A stretch of DNA of 64,000 bases from Pelomyxa schiedti (taxonomy: Eukaryota; Evosea; Pelobiontida; Pelomyxidae). The notes beneath the pieces were generated by a model. That model was not told the DNA's origin, made no database searches, and saw nothing but the letters and a program-made list of their open reading frames with translations. Made by a program: the position numbers and the translations under genes. This document shows positions 1 to 11,232 of the stretch, piece after piece. The DNA is taken from assembly GCA_020536535.1 (NCBI GenBank), contig JAHLWZ010000676.1:696-64695 (forward strand), written 5' to 3'. The first letter of the stretch is position 1, and each line of letters opens with the position of its first letter.

Positions 1-328
1 GGAAGCACATTGGTGTGTCTGTTGGCCGTTGGCGTGCTGCAAACTGTGTGCACACTGTTTTCCCAGAAAAACGCTCGTTTTTTGATCGTGTGCACACCGA
101 AAAAGTTTGGGCAGTCCCAATGATTACCACATCGGGCTTCTGCTTTATGCTTACAGTGCCACCGTTGCTGGCCTGCCTATCGGCGCCACTTTGCCCGTTG
201 GGCCCCTGCTTCCCTTTCCGCGACGTGCACAAGTCGATGACCTCACAGCCTCCGGTGCCATCGTCGTCGCCTTCCATTTTCGAATCTCTGGTGGAATTCA
301 ATAGATCCAGATCTGCAAATTACTACCA
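1..328. other. Intergenic / possible tail of an upstream gene
   Basis: No gene can be supported here. A plus-strand frame at about 107-304 reads as hydrophobic, protein-like sequence and ends in a TAG at 302-304, so it could be the last exon of a gene that begins before the window. No domain is recognisable. The next gene's ATG follows 25 bases later. Confidence 0.25.
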
Positions 329-2950
329 ATGTCAGGGTCGGCGAGCGCTGCGCGGTCCCCTGCACAATTGGCATATAGCACGCGTGGCAGGGCGCCCTTG
401 CAGCGAGACACCCACACGCCCGGCGCAGCCCGAGGTAATGTAGGCGGCGGGGCAGAGGCGACCTACCAGTATACCACGGAGCCCCCTGCCGCAGAAGAAA
501 CAGGCTTGGCGCCGGGCGACGGCGGCGATGCCCCCGAGTTTTTCATTGACAAAAGGGGCGCAAGGGGGACGCCGATAACCACGAGGGACGCATACGACGG
601 AGAGTACGACGCGGCGGCGGCGGTGGTGGAGGCCGAGATCGAGCCAGGGGCGGAGGAAGCCGAGGCGGTGGAGGACGGGGAGCAGATCCCGCTGGACCCC
701 GAGGTCGTGATTCTCGCCGGGGAAGACGACGAGGCCGAAGTGGAGGCCGAGGAGGAGGGCTACGAGGCAACAGAGGACAAGGAAATAGAAGAGGAGGAGG
801 AAGAAGAGGAAAACCAGGCCCAGGGGGAGCCGGACCAGGACCAGGATCAGGAGCCAGGGGAAGATAGCGACGTCGCGGAGGTGGAGGGGGCGCAGGAGGC
901 CGGCGAGGGAGATGGAGAACAGTACGAGGATCAGGGCGGGACTGCAGAGGCGGCGGAGTACGGGGACGCCCAGGACGAGGTGATAAACCTAGAGGACCCA
1001 GAGGCCGAGGAGAGAGAGGGGGCGGCGGCCGAGGAGCAGGAACAGGAGCAGGACGAGGAAGAAGAAGAGGAGGAGGGGGAGGAAGACGACGCCGGCGAAG
1101 GGAAGCAGCAGCTTCCCATTGCGGAAGACGCGCCACCAGGCAACTCCGGGGCCCTGCCGAAGACTCTCGCCCGCAGGCCCGCGGCGCCCCGTGCTATGCA
1201 GGCCCCACAAGCTCGGCAAGGAAGCAGCACTACCAAACGTGTGGCCACTGCCAGTGTTGAGAGACCCAGCGTTGCCAAGGCAACAGGCAAGGCTGGCTAC
1301 CCCGTGGGGCAGGTTCGCGGGGCAATGGCGCAAACCGCAACATCAGGCTCACGGAAGATCACTGCCCCGAGTTACACAGCCGCGGCAACCAGGCCGATCC
1401 CGCGAAAGCCTTTGGAGAATAGCAAGGTGAAGCCACTGGAGCAGAAGCAATCTCGAGTTTGTGAAGCACCTGTGGGTGCTGCAGTTAGGACTCCAGAGAC
1501 ATTTACCACAATGGTAGTCTTTGTTCTCGACTCTCTTGTTCATGCAGCAGTGGACCCACGCAACCCATTGGCAGGGAAAAACCTTTACGTCCGGCCAGGA
1601 GCCAAGTACATGCTCACTTCACTGTTTGCAGCTACAAAAGGAACACAGAAATCAATTGGTTCTTCAGTTCGTGCACGTGGATCTGTTGGATTATCTCTTT
1701 GCAGTATTGACAAAGAAATGACGCCCACAGCACGCAGGATAGGTGCTGTGATTCAAGCGGACTTGCCGTTTGTTAGTTACTACGAGCTTAATGCGCGAAA
1801 TTGGGCTGGTGGACTACGTCAGTCCTGGAAATATTTACCTGAGCTTGGAATCCACCCTGACGCAAAGATTGTGTTCGTCACAGAATCTATGCCTCACAAC
1901 CAGATGAGGGATACAAATTTTGAAATCTTCATGTTGGGCCCATTTCGTCCTGAGGCATGTGATGTCCGTAGAGAGGAAGAAAGCATGAAACAGCACACCC
2001 AAATGTTGCTTCAAAAACTATCTTTGAACACAGAATTTGGTCAAGACACGAACCTGATTCCCACAGAATTGGATAAGCCAACACAAGTGAATTTTGTACT
2101 TCTAGCGGCGCTGAGACATCAAGGAAACCCACACTTGTTTCATGAGTTATCTCCCCACTTGTTAGTAATTGTTCAATATTAATTTCACACCAGATATGAA
2201 AGAGACACCAAGGTTTTTTTTGATTCCGGCTTCTTTAAACGAATGCTACTTGAAAAACATCTTCTCTTGGCCAAAAACTACCTTTCTTCATTTGTTAGGT
2301 ACGGGTGTTGTCCTCTCTTGGCAAGACCAATTATATCTCTAGACACACACAAAGAACACATTCACAAATACCACTGAAAGCTGAAGGAAACAAACTAATC
2401 CTATTCCACACAGTCTTCCACCGGCTATACTATCTGCCTTTGATGCATTGGAACACTTGACAGATGATCCCAGTCGGTGCGCTGCTGATCTGAAAAACAT
2501 ACCGGCACTCTCAGAAGTTGTGGATACTGGTATTCCCCGGTCTTGAACTCATACGACTGTTTTAACATACAAAAAGATCCACAGAGTGCCATTCTTCTGT
2601 TCCACAAGCACTTGGTTGAGACTGTAATCCAACCCCACCTCCACACCAAGACCACACCACCCGCACTCAACAAATTCGACTTGCTTACCCAAGGTGTTAT
2701 TACCAAGCTTCTCAGCCAGCAAACAAAAACCAGCTCTGTTGACACAGACAGTGCCCTGGAGCCACTTCCGAAAAGGAGCCGAGTGGATCCTAAGCAACAA
2801 CCACAGCAATCCACAACAAGCCACATTCACCCACCAACAGCTTTGTCAACAGCAACCACCACCCCCACAACAGAACTTGTTCCAACAGAGACAAACATCC
2901 CACATGTTCAGGAGCATCCCTCTACACCACCACCACACAACAGACACTAA
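329..2950 (+). CDS. Acidic protein with a degenerate FCP1/NIF-type HAD domain and a CTLH-like C-terminal half
   Basis: Roughly the first 260 residues are extremely acidic (long Glu/Asp runs), followed by a basic linker. From about residue 390 the chain follows the FCP1/NLI-interacting-factor HAD fold: FVLDSLVH where the family has the DLDET-type nucleophile loop, then YVRPGAKYML, KYLPELGIHPD and FVTESMPHNQ before an asparagine-rich strand. The second catalytic Asp and neighbouring residues of DxDxT are missing, so it is probably a non-catalytic pseudophosphatase; this is inference. After small introns (about 2160-2194, 2299-2411 and 2529-2575) the rest resembles the CTLH/CRA part of TOPLESS-type proteins (for example AILLFHKHLVETVIQP), then a Thr/Pro/Gln tail. 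Nuclear transcription-related scaffolding would fit but is unproven. Start chosen as the first ATG of the long open frame. Confidence 0.6.
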
Positions 2951-3114
2951 ACAACAAACACCAAAAACAGGAGGAGCGTGAATAGGAACGTGCCACTTCA
3001 CCAAGAAAAGTTTTGTTTTTCGAATAGGTGTCTCGGTTCCACACCTACATCACACCCTGGATTCCCAGTCACGAATTTGTATCTGCTTTCCGTTCACGTC
3101 TCTTCGCATCAGCG

Positions 3115-4431
3115 ATGTCGCAAACGGCCGAGCCTCCATCAACAAAGAGAACAAGGACCGGAACCGCCACAGCATCGTCAGCGCCGCGGTCCCCGTCCAT
3201 CCTCATCACCACCAACGGGCAGCTTTGCGCGGCGGCCACCCAGCCCCCGGGGCAGAGGCGGGGGGTCGTCGCGATGAGAAGGGGGCTGTGCGCCAGGCAG
3301 CAGTTCGTGGCGCTGGCCGCGGGCGCCGCGGTCCCCAGGTGCGGCTCGCGCAGCCCCCTCCGCGTGCTCTCGGGCCACCCCTCGGTCTTGGCCGACCTGG
3401 GCCGCGGCTGGGTCGTCCGCGCCGCCAGCACCGCGGCGTTCACGCTGCAGCGGCTCCACGGCTTCCCGTTCGTCTGCGCGTCTTACGCTCCGCTGTGCCC
3501 GCTGGATGCCTTGCACCTTTGGGCGGAGGTGTCTCCCACAATGGGGGTTGTCGAATGCGGCTGGATTGAGATGGAGGCCTTGGGTGCCCCGTCGGGGGCG
3601 TATGTTGTCGGGTGCATTGGTGCCAACCGGGTGTTGGTTGTAGGGACAAACCACAGGTGGGCCGCTATAGTGGACCAGAGCGGCGCTGTGGTGAGGCACA
3701 TATACCCTGGCGATGATGGTGATACAGCTTCCTTATTGTGTGCCCACTGCAACTCGCACTGGATCGTTCTGGTTGGCTTCTTCCTGCTCCGCATCTGGAA
3801 GGTGGTGGATGGGATCCCACAGTGCAAGGACAAAAACCAAGTCCCATTCAGCATATTTGGTACAAGAGACTATGGGTTCTCTCCCGATGATGACGGCGTT
3901 TTTCTGCTCCTTGGGGACAAACGCCGCGGCGGCGCCGGCTTCATTCAATACGTCGACTTGGCAAAGTCGTTTGACTCCCAGTCGCTGGTAGTTTCCGAAG
4001 AACTCGACCTCCCTATGGTCCCAATACATGCAGTTCTATCCAGCCCAGTGCACGTACTATTCCAGACTGATGAGGAATTCCGAGTCCACAACACAATCAC
4101 GGGGGCCTGTCATATCTTCCAAAAGCCCAGCTCGGTGTTGGGCCTTGGTCCCGACCACCTGTGTTTGACAAACATAAAGCATGACAACCAACACAACGAA
4201 ACGGCGGTGCACAAGATATATCACAAGTCGGACCTCACAACACCGTGCAGAACAGTAACAGACTCTGCTCATCAAACGACATGCTTCCCACCACATACCG
4301 GTTTGCAGGTGACTACTCTGCAACAGGAGTCGCAGTTCAAGATCGAACTCGTAGACTGCGGCACCGGCGTAGTTCTTGTTGTATGTTGGGCGAAGAGGCT
4401 GATTCTGTTGTCTTGGCCGGACAACCCGTAA
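3115..4431 (+). CDS. Unrecognised single-exon protein, possibly beta-propeller-like
   Basis: An uninterrupted frame of about 438 codons from ATG 3115; an in-frame ATG at 3028 is less likely because the codons between are not protein-like. I do not recognise a family. The first 60 residues are Ser/Thr/Pro/Arg-rich. The middle is GC-rich and Ala/Arg-rich (about 3220-3480), unlike the AT-richer second half. From residue 180 there are recurrent hydrophobic beta-strand patterns with Trp and Gly (for example NHRWAAIVDQSGAV, HWIVLVGFFLLRIWKV) spaced like propeller blades, without canonical WD motifs. There is no signal peptide or membrane segment. Its last codons and stop lie inside a 39-bp sequence that recurs exactly in the first exon and intron of the next gene. 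Confidence 0.6.
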   Translation: MSQTAEPPSTKRTRTGTATASSAPRSPSILITTNGQLCAAATQPPGQRRGVVAMRRGLCARQQFVALAAGAAVPRCGSRSPLRVLSGHPSVLADLGRGWVVRAASTAAFTLQRLHGFPFVCASYAPLCPLDALHLWAEVSPTMGVVECGWIEMEALGAPSGAYVVGCIGANRVLVVGTNHRWAAIVDQSGAVVRHIYPGDDGDTASLLCAHCNSHWIVLVGFFLLRIWKVVDGIPQCKDKNQVPFSIFGTRDYGFSPDDDGVFLLLGDKRRGGAGFIQYVDLAKSFDSQSLVVSEELDLPMVPIHAVLSSPVHVLFQTDEEFRVHNTITGACHIFQKPSSVLGLGPDHLCLTNIKHDNQHNETAVHKIYHKSDLTTPCRTVTDSAHQTTCFPPHTGLQVTTLQQESQFKIELVDCGTGVVLVVCWAKRLILLSWPDNP

Positions 4432-4445
4432 GCTATCATCTTTGC
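4407..4445 (+). repeat. 39-bp perfect direct repeat, copy 1
   Basis: Identical over 39 bases to 4632-4670, 225 bases downstream. This copy covers the final codons and TAA stop of the unknown gene (reading LLSWPDNP then stop) plus 14 bases of 3' flank. Confidence 0.95.
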
Positions 4446-4595
4446 CTGACTGCGAAACCGGTGTATTGAGAGTCGTTTTACAGTTTTATTGACCAGTGAA
4501 CGAAGAAGTACAAACCTGAGAAGAAACGAAAAAATCAAAACCCCTTCAAAAAGGAGGAAATCAACTCTTCGAAGGAAAAAAAAAAACACAAAAGA

Positions 4596-6973
4596 ATGAA
4601 GACGTTGTTTGTAGGCTGCCTTTTGGTTGCCGTTGTCTTGGCCGGACAACCCGTAAGCTATCATCTTTGCTTTTCCCAACGACCCTTTTTGGACTCTCAC
4701 TCCAGTTTGTTGTATTGCAACACGTAGTACATATGGCCCGCGCCACAGACGTCATCTTATGGTTCTTCCACGCTGCTCCTCTCTCCTACTTTCGTGTTTT
4801 ACACGAAGAGTACATCAACGATCCTCAGCAGAGCTATTGCTCGATATCAGGATCTTATTTTTTGCCACGAGCCATGGGAGGCTTCATACTCTGTTGCAAG
4901 GGACACCATTCCCCTTCCTCAACTCACGATGTAAGTAGTTGTCGTTATCAACCAAGAGTTAACATGGTCTCTTTCCTTCTCACAGTAGCCTGAATACTGA
5001 CGTCGAAAATCTGCAATTATACATGGACGAGGCATATTCGCTCACAGTCCCAAATAACGGAAACGTTGCCGTTCTTAAAGCTAATACTGTGTGGGGTGCT
5101 TTGAGAGGACTTGAAACCTTTTCTCAGCTGGTATGCCAGAAAAACACTGTGCTCCCCTTATTTGATTGCAGATTTCCTACGACTTCGCCAATCACGTTTA
5201 CCTTCTAAAACTGGCACCCTGGTATATCACCGACGCACCCCAATTCCCACATCGAGGTATTCTTATTGATACTTCTCGTCACTTCCAGGTAATCTTTAAC
5301 CTCCCCCAACTACTTTCAATTCCAATATTGTAGCCTGTCTCTGTCTTGAAACAAGTCATTGACAGTCTTGCTTGGGCGAAATTCAACGTCATGCACTGGC
5401 ACGTTGTCGACTCACAGTCCTTCCCATTTGAGTCCTACACAGAACCAAATCTGTGGGACGGCTCTTGGTCCATTTATGTACTTGGTCTCTTTAATGAGGA
5501 ATCCTTACATTTCATAGGAGCGTTACACACAGCAAGACATCCGCAACATTGTACAGTATGGAAGGGACAACGGCATCCGTGTCATGGTAATGCATTCAAC
5601 TGTGCCATTATGGTAAGGCTTTTATAGATTGAGTTTGATCTTCCCGGCCACGCTGGGTCTTGGTGTGCAGGTTACCCAGAGGCAAGTCCCTCTTCCACTT
5701 CTGTAAATCTCACTCAAAATAGATCTGCCCCCGCCCAGATTGCTTGTAACATTTCTTTTGCTGCGTAATATTGCTTACCCTTGCTAGGGAACCTCTCGAT
5801 CCAAGCACTGAAGATACCTTTACACTCCTAACCGACCTCTTCACAGAAATCACAGGGGGAGTTCAGGTATCTTTTTTTCCCTGCCATGCTTTCTTACATG
5901 ATAATAGGGAGCAGGCCTCTTCCCTGAAGATCTTTTCCACGTGCGTCCTTCTTCCCACATCTTCCTTGAGTAATTTTTTTTTCCCTAGTTGGGTGGTGAT
6001 GAAGTAGACTACACATGTTGGGAAACAACAGACCGTACAGTTTTACCCTTTAACACTTATTCTCACCTCTTTTTCAAGATATCGTGGAATGGATGAATGC
6101 ACAAGGCTACGACACGGTATGATTTTTGTGCCCCTGAACTGGAATTTAATCCTGCTTTCACAGGAAGATACATACATGTACTTTGTGAGCCGATCGCATG
6201 ACATTGTTGAATCCCTTGGACGAAGCCCTGTAAATTGGCAGGAGGTCTTCAATCACTTCGGGAACGCTCTTGACAACAACACCATTATCCACGTCTGGTT
6301 AGACCACGCAAAACTTGCTGTAAGTTATTATGTATCGACAGGATTACCTACCCTTGATTTCCTAGGAAGTTGTTGCTGCTGGGTACCGCGGAATTCTTTC
6401 CAACAACGACGTTTGGTACCTGGACCATCTCTCGACTACGTGGCAACAATTTTACCTCAATGATCTTTATGAGGTGTGCTTAACATCATCCATTTGTTGA
6501 CTGAACCTGCCGAAGGGAATTTCCGATCCCGCCCAGCAGAAGTTGGTCATTGGTGGAGAAGTGTGCATGTGGGGAGAGACTGTAGACGCATCCGATATTT
6601 TCAACACCATTTGGCCAAGAGCTGCAGCTGCAGCGGTTTGATGCAATTCTCTTCTGTTTTCCGTTCTGATGTGATAACAGGAAAGGCTTTGGAGCCCGAC
6701 ATCTGTGACTGATACCACCGATGCACTTGGAAGATTGCAGGTGAGCCTCCAACACACTATTCCCACCCCCGAGTATTAATTCATGCCGCAGTGGTTCCGC
6801 TGCTTCATGAACAGCCGTGGCATCGCCGCAGCACCAGTCAGCAACAGGTCCTTTCTCCCCTCTCTTTCTGTCCTTTCCCCCCCCCGCCCCCCCAGATACA
6901 TCTCCTTTCTAACATCTTCCCTAGTGTTGCCAGGTCAGCCCCCTCTGGCCCCTCCGGCTGCTACACAAGCTAA
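4596..6973 (+). CDS. Beta-N-acetylhexosaminidase, glycoside hydrolase family 20, lysosomal/secreted
   Basis: Removes terminal GlcNAc/GalNAc from glycoconjugates and chitin fragments, normally in lysosomes or outside the cell. It starts with a signal peptide ([19 protein letters not shown]) in exon 1 (4596-4652). After an intron at 4653-4727 come YIWPAPQ and RAIARYQ of the GH20b N-domain, [57 protein letters not shown] and [12 protein letters not shown], which carries the catalytic Asp-Glu pair. VWLDHAK, MWGETVD, PRAAAAAERLW and a C-terminal GPSGCY complete a full-length eukaryotic HexA/B-like protein. About 16 introns of mostly 40-75 bp interrupt it, including a GC-AG intron and a 23-bp micro-exon at 5723-5745. 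All catalytic residues I can place are present, so it should be active. Confidence 0.93.
4632..4670 (+). repeat. 39-bp perfect direct repeat, copy 2
   Basis: Same 39 bases as 4407-4445, here read in a different frame (VVLAGQP) as the end of the hexosaminidase signal peptide, followed by its first 5' splice site (gtaagc) and the start of the intron. Confidence 0.95.
5682..5787 (+). other. GC-AG intron, 23-bp micro-exon and following intron in the hexosaminidase gene
   Basis: The 41-bp intron 5682-5722 begins gcaagt and ends ag. It is followed by the micro-exon 5723-5745 (ICPRPDCL with the next exon) and a 42-bp GT-AG intron 5746-5787. Only this reading joins GYPE to [11 protein letters not shown] in frame and restores the two cysteines usual between the PGH and GGDE motifs of GH20 enzymes. 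Confidence 0.75.
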
Positions 6974-7074
6974 AAACCCAAACAACCACTTTTTGGTATC
7001 TTCACAAGTTGTTGATTTTTTTCGCTTTTCTCAAAAACCGTTGCTTCGGGAAACAAAACCAAAAAAAACCTCCA

Positions 7075-7710
7075 ATGGGCAGATCAGGCGTTGGGGCACT
7101 GACAACGTCCTCGTCTACTACGTCGTCTTCTACTTCCACAGCAACAACTTCAAGTGTTGCACCTCCGGCACCACCTCCAAATCCAGGTTTATCTCCCTTC
7201 GTGGTGTACGGCAACAGTCACCCATCGTTTGTTTTAAGCTAGGATTGTTCAAGCTGTGAACAAGTCCACGTATTCTCTGTCCAGTTGCAACACTTGGGGG
7301 CCATTCCCCCAGCTCCAAGTCCAATTCGATCTCTCAGCTCCCACGATTGTAACAGTTTCCTACAACATTACAACTTGGTAGGGCCAGTGGTGTCTTTACC
7401 GTTCTTTTGACTCTAGCCTTCCTTAGGTCAGATGACGCCAACCATTTGTGCACTAGACTGAATGTCGATGGGTCAGAGTGCCCAGTGAGCCGCACTATAT
7501 CAGGGAACACTTTATTTCACTCGAACACTCTGAGTTTGCCACTATCATTAGGTTGCGTTTACCAAAGAAACCATTATTTGGAAAATCTAACTGCCTACAT
7601 TAGAGAGCGGAAATCACACAATTTTTGTTGAGTACCGCACTCCTGGGCAGTTCCATGAAAGAGGCTACCATGACTGGAACATTGCTCAGTTGACAGTATT
7701 CATTCCTTGA
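7075..7710 (+). CDS. Unrecognised small beta-sandwich-like protein
   Basis: Spliced from about four exons: 7075 to ~7186 (MGRSGVGALTTSS, then a Ser/Thr/Pro linker), ~7238-7377 (IVQAVNKSTYSLSSCNTW and QVQFDLSAPTIVTVSYNITT), ~7429-7530 (HLCTRLNVDGSEC) and ~7600-7710 (NHTIFVEYRTPGQF, YHDWNIAQLTVFIP). The alternating hydrophobic strands and late invariant-looking Trp/Tyr pattern suggest a jelly-roll or lectin-type sandwich, but I recognise no named family. No signal peptide is evident from the chosen ATG; an upstream in-frame ATG at 7009 exists but its codons look like intergenic sequence. Confidence 0.55.
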
Positions 7711-7837
7711 AGCAGCTTTGCCTGTTGGATTAGAACAACGGTGTAAAAGTGGCGCTCTTCTTGTTCTCCGAACAACTTTGTCCCTTTCGTTTTTGGTGCC
7801 GTTCCGCGAAACCTAAAGGTTCAAATAACCAAGGAAC

Positions 7838-10800
7838 ATGCACCGTAAGCCCAAGATCAGCAAAGAGCAGCGCGCTGCATTCAAACTCGTGCGTGAAAAA
7901 GCTAGCAATTTTCATGGACTTTCTTGTTGATGGCTGTCTTTTCTTTTTGTTTTTTTTTTCGCTCTTGCCATCCGTCCCTCCTTGCTTTTTATTTCCATGT
8001 CCAAACAGGCGTTGCTGCAAGGGCCCGAATTGGCCACAGCTCTGACATCACCCTCTTCCCTTGTGAGCAAAGAGGCAGTGCAACGAAATTCGGAAGCTGT
8101 TACCAGTGTGTATATGGCCTGTGGTGTAGGTTCTCAGTTAGTAAAGGGGGCCATTATCTCGGAAATTCAATCTTCTGGTATTTCTTTATCTTTTCTGACA
8201 CGCTACAAATCATAATAATAATGTAAAAAAACACCTCTTTTTTCCTTGCCATTCATTGCTGTCTGTAGTGCAAGTTGAAACAATGTTTAGGATTAACTCA
8301 CTGGCAACCCGCATAATGAATGTCTACTACAAACGTGTGGGCAAAGAGTACTTGAAGCACTGCTTAGGTCCCTTTTTTTCTGTGGTAACTTCGAAGGATT
8401 TCAATTTACCGGTATTCACTCCCGTATTGTTTCAACTGAGCTTATGTTGGTGTTATTGTAGCTCTCTGGTCACATCACATCTCTCATTGCTCCTGAGGGA
8501 GTTGATCTTAATGCCAGTGTGGCTAAGCTTGTGTGCATCATGCAGGATCTCTTCGATAGAATATTTAGTTCAAAAGAGATGTGCCCAATGTTCGTTTTTG
8601 CTTGATTTCATACAGTATTGGGTTGACTGTTCCACAAGGTTACTAAGGCAAATATTCAACTTTGTTTTCACTGAGGTCGGCAAGAAAGCTCCCCATTTAA
8701 AACTTCTCTCTGTTGGGGGTTTTTTATTCCTGAGATTCATTTGCCCTGCTGTTCTTGGTCCAGAAGTATTTGGAATACTCCCTGGTTGTTTACAACCTTC
8801 CTTGCCTATAATAATGAATAGTTCAGACAAACCCTCGGACTCCGCAAGCAAAGTCATTATTTTGGTATTTTCCTCTGCTAAAACCCTGAAAACCTAATCA
8901 TGGGATAGTGCTCCTCTATTTTGCAAAAAATTGCCAATGCTTGTGAGTTCAGCAATCCCTCTCAAAACGAGCAGCTAGGTATGATCAACAAGCTCATCAG
9001 CAGGAATTTGCCAACCCTCCTGAGTTTCCTTGAACAGATAGCAACAGTTAGGCATCAATATCTTTACTCGTGAGGAAGGGAGGGTGTTACATATACAATA
9101 TTCACCCTACAGCTAGGTTACCCTGCCTTTACCTGACTCCGGTCCGCCTATAGTGGATCCAGAAGAAAATATTGAAGAAATACTGAACCATCTTTTTCAG
9201 CAAACAACAAAAAGTCTTGACTTGATTGTTGAATTCCTCAAGCAAAACTTCCCACAGGTTTTACTTGCCCTTATTTTTTCCTCATTAAATGTTTATTAGT
9301 ACGACCCCCAAAATATCAGTAGTATTGTAAGCAGCAGCAGTAGGAAAAGTGAAGCCAAAATAAGCGGGAAGCCAGTCGTGATAGATTTCCAGCCAACTCA
9401 TTGTGGTGATGAAGCAACCACCAACCTCGCAGATGACTGCAACATTTCCCTTCTCAAGGCGAACAGCCTGAGGAGAGACTTTTCACGTGGATTTGAGGAA
9501 TACTGTGACTTGTTGCATGCCTATGCCGAGCAAGAGTCTGTTGCACGCAGGGCTGCTGAGGCAGAAAATCGATTGCTCAGAATGAAGATAAAACAACTGG
9601 AGCAACATGCCCTACGTGTGTGGTGTGTCATGTTGCCTGTGGTGCTTTTTTTTTTTTTTTTGTTTTTTGGCCAACACAACTCACTTTCTACACAGTTACA
9701 TCTTCCCCCCCAATGGACATTTCTTTGTTCGAGGCTGACCCGACACAGTACATAACAGTTACAATATTTCCCGATTTCTTTTTCTCACTATTCATAGCAA
9801 GAGCTTGATGAAACAAAAAAACGATTTGTGAAGATTATGGACCGGCTTCTACAGCGCATATCTGAAATGCACGTTAAAATTTCTGGTATTAAGTATTACA
9901 ACCCAACAATTAGCTAAAAACCCTCAGAATCAGAGAATATCTCCGAAGTAGTCTTTCTTGGAAAAATCGCCCGAGAAGTATACCCTTTTCCACTGAAGGG
10001 AGTACTTATTTGTAACAGATGCACACAATGGTGCAAACACCCATCAAATGCGATTCAAAGGTGAAACAGATACCTTTTGTCAACATTCAAAGCAACCCTG
10101 ACTTGTGGGATAGAGTTAATGTTTTAAGGTGAGCTAGCTGCCGCCAAACGTGGCAAACCAAATTTGTTACCTGCCTTAAACAGAAAGGCCTCCCTACAAG
10201 CTCTTCATGAAGTAAGGTCGGATATTGAGAAAATCAGTGAGAATATGCCTTTCATTTTTCAGATGTATGACCTGGATAGGAGGCTTGTTGACTTATTCAA
10301 GGTTGTTATTAATTCCGACCAATGGCATACTCTCATACACTCACCATAAGATGGCGAAGCAATCTGATACCATAGCCCAAGCATCCTCGGCGTCCTCTAC
10401 CTCTCTAACCCAAACACAACAATTGCAACCACCCCAGGCAATACAGCAGCAACCTCAGCTTCAATCGCAAGTCCACCCTCAACCACAACAACAACAACAA
10501 CAACTAGCTCCCCATCCCCACCCACAGCCGCAGACATCCCTCCCCACGTCATTAACACCAACACCTGCATCATCTTCATCTCCCTCACCATCCCCTCCTC
10601 TCATTTCCTCCACATCGTCATCCCCATCATCACCCTCCTCCACTACCCCCTCACACTTCCCTGTGCTTGGCTTATCGCCACCTCCTTCCAGTCCTGCACC
10701 CCAGCCCGCCCTGTCCTCATTGAGTACATCTACCTCCCACCCAAGCCAACAACAGCAGCAACCCAAGACAACACCGGTAGCAGCTTCAACAGCACAGCAG

Positions 10801-11052
10801 CGCCCACAGCCACTTCAGCCCCACTCCTCATTAGCAACATCACCCACGTCCACTTCAACACCAGGTGCCAAACACCCCTACAGTTCCTTCACACTTCCCT
10901 CACCACATCCCCCACACCACACCACAGTAAATACAGCAACACCCCACACATCAAATGCACCACCAGTTGCATTGCCTGAAAACACCCCACCTCCTCCACC
11001 TCTGGAATCCTCTTCTTCGTCCTGGACCCGTGGGGCTAGAACCTCCAGTTGA
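7838..11052 (+). CDS. Cytosolic RasGAP with coiled coil and Gln/Pro/Ser-rich tail
   Basis: Would stimulate GTP hydrolysis on Ras-type GTPases. The RasGAP domain (about 8040-9050 over several exons) has the arginine-finger segment ETMFRINSLATRIM, YYKRVGKEYLKHCLGP, a canonical FLRFICPAVLGPE and the closing helix LQKIANACEF. Next come a hydrophilic region, a helical coiled-coil segment (FEEYCDLLHAYAEQESV to KIKQLEQHALR) and a conserved-looking block ending DLDRRLVDLF. At 10350 the frame can end (TAA 10347-10349) or continue through a 49-bp phase-0 intron (10302-10350) into a 700-base Gln/Pro/Ser/Thr-rich frame ending at 11052. I prefer the latter because that frame has no stops. A second RasGAP lies on the opposite strand at 19.3 kb; the two differ in motifs and are not recent duplicates. 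Confidence 0.82.
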
Positions 11053-11232
11053 ACAAAAAGTCAAACAAACCCTTGTTATTTTTGTATTCAACCAGCTTTC
11101 AAATTTTGTGGCACCCTACTGTACAGCTGGGATTATGAACTCAGGTGTGAAGGACTTGCTATGCCATCCAGTGCCCCAGAAAGAATCAAGTGGGCAAGAA
11201 CTTGATTCACTCAATTTGGGAACTTATCCATA

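Noticed and set aside
543-1136. Long Pro/Arg-rich minus-strand frame
   Set aside because: It is the shadow of the GC-rich, Glu/Asp-coding region of the plus-strand gene; composition alone explains the lack of stops.
7924-8226. Plus-strand frame that looks like a small hydrophobic protein
   Set aside because: It crosses a pyrimidine-rich intron of the RasGAP gene; the RasGAP reading in another frame is conserved.
9630-9670. Long T-run as a possible transcription terminator
   Set aside because: It is the polypyrimidine tract of an intron inside the RasGAP gene; coiled-coil exons continue after it.
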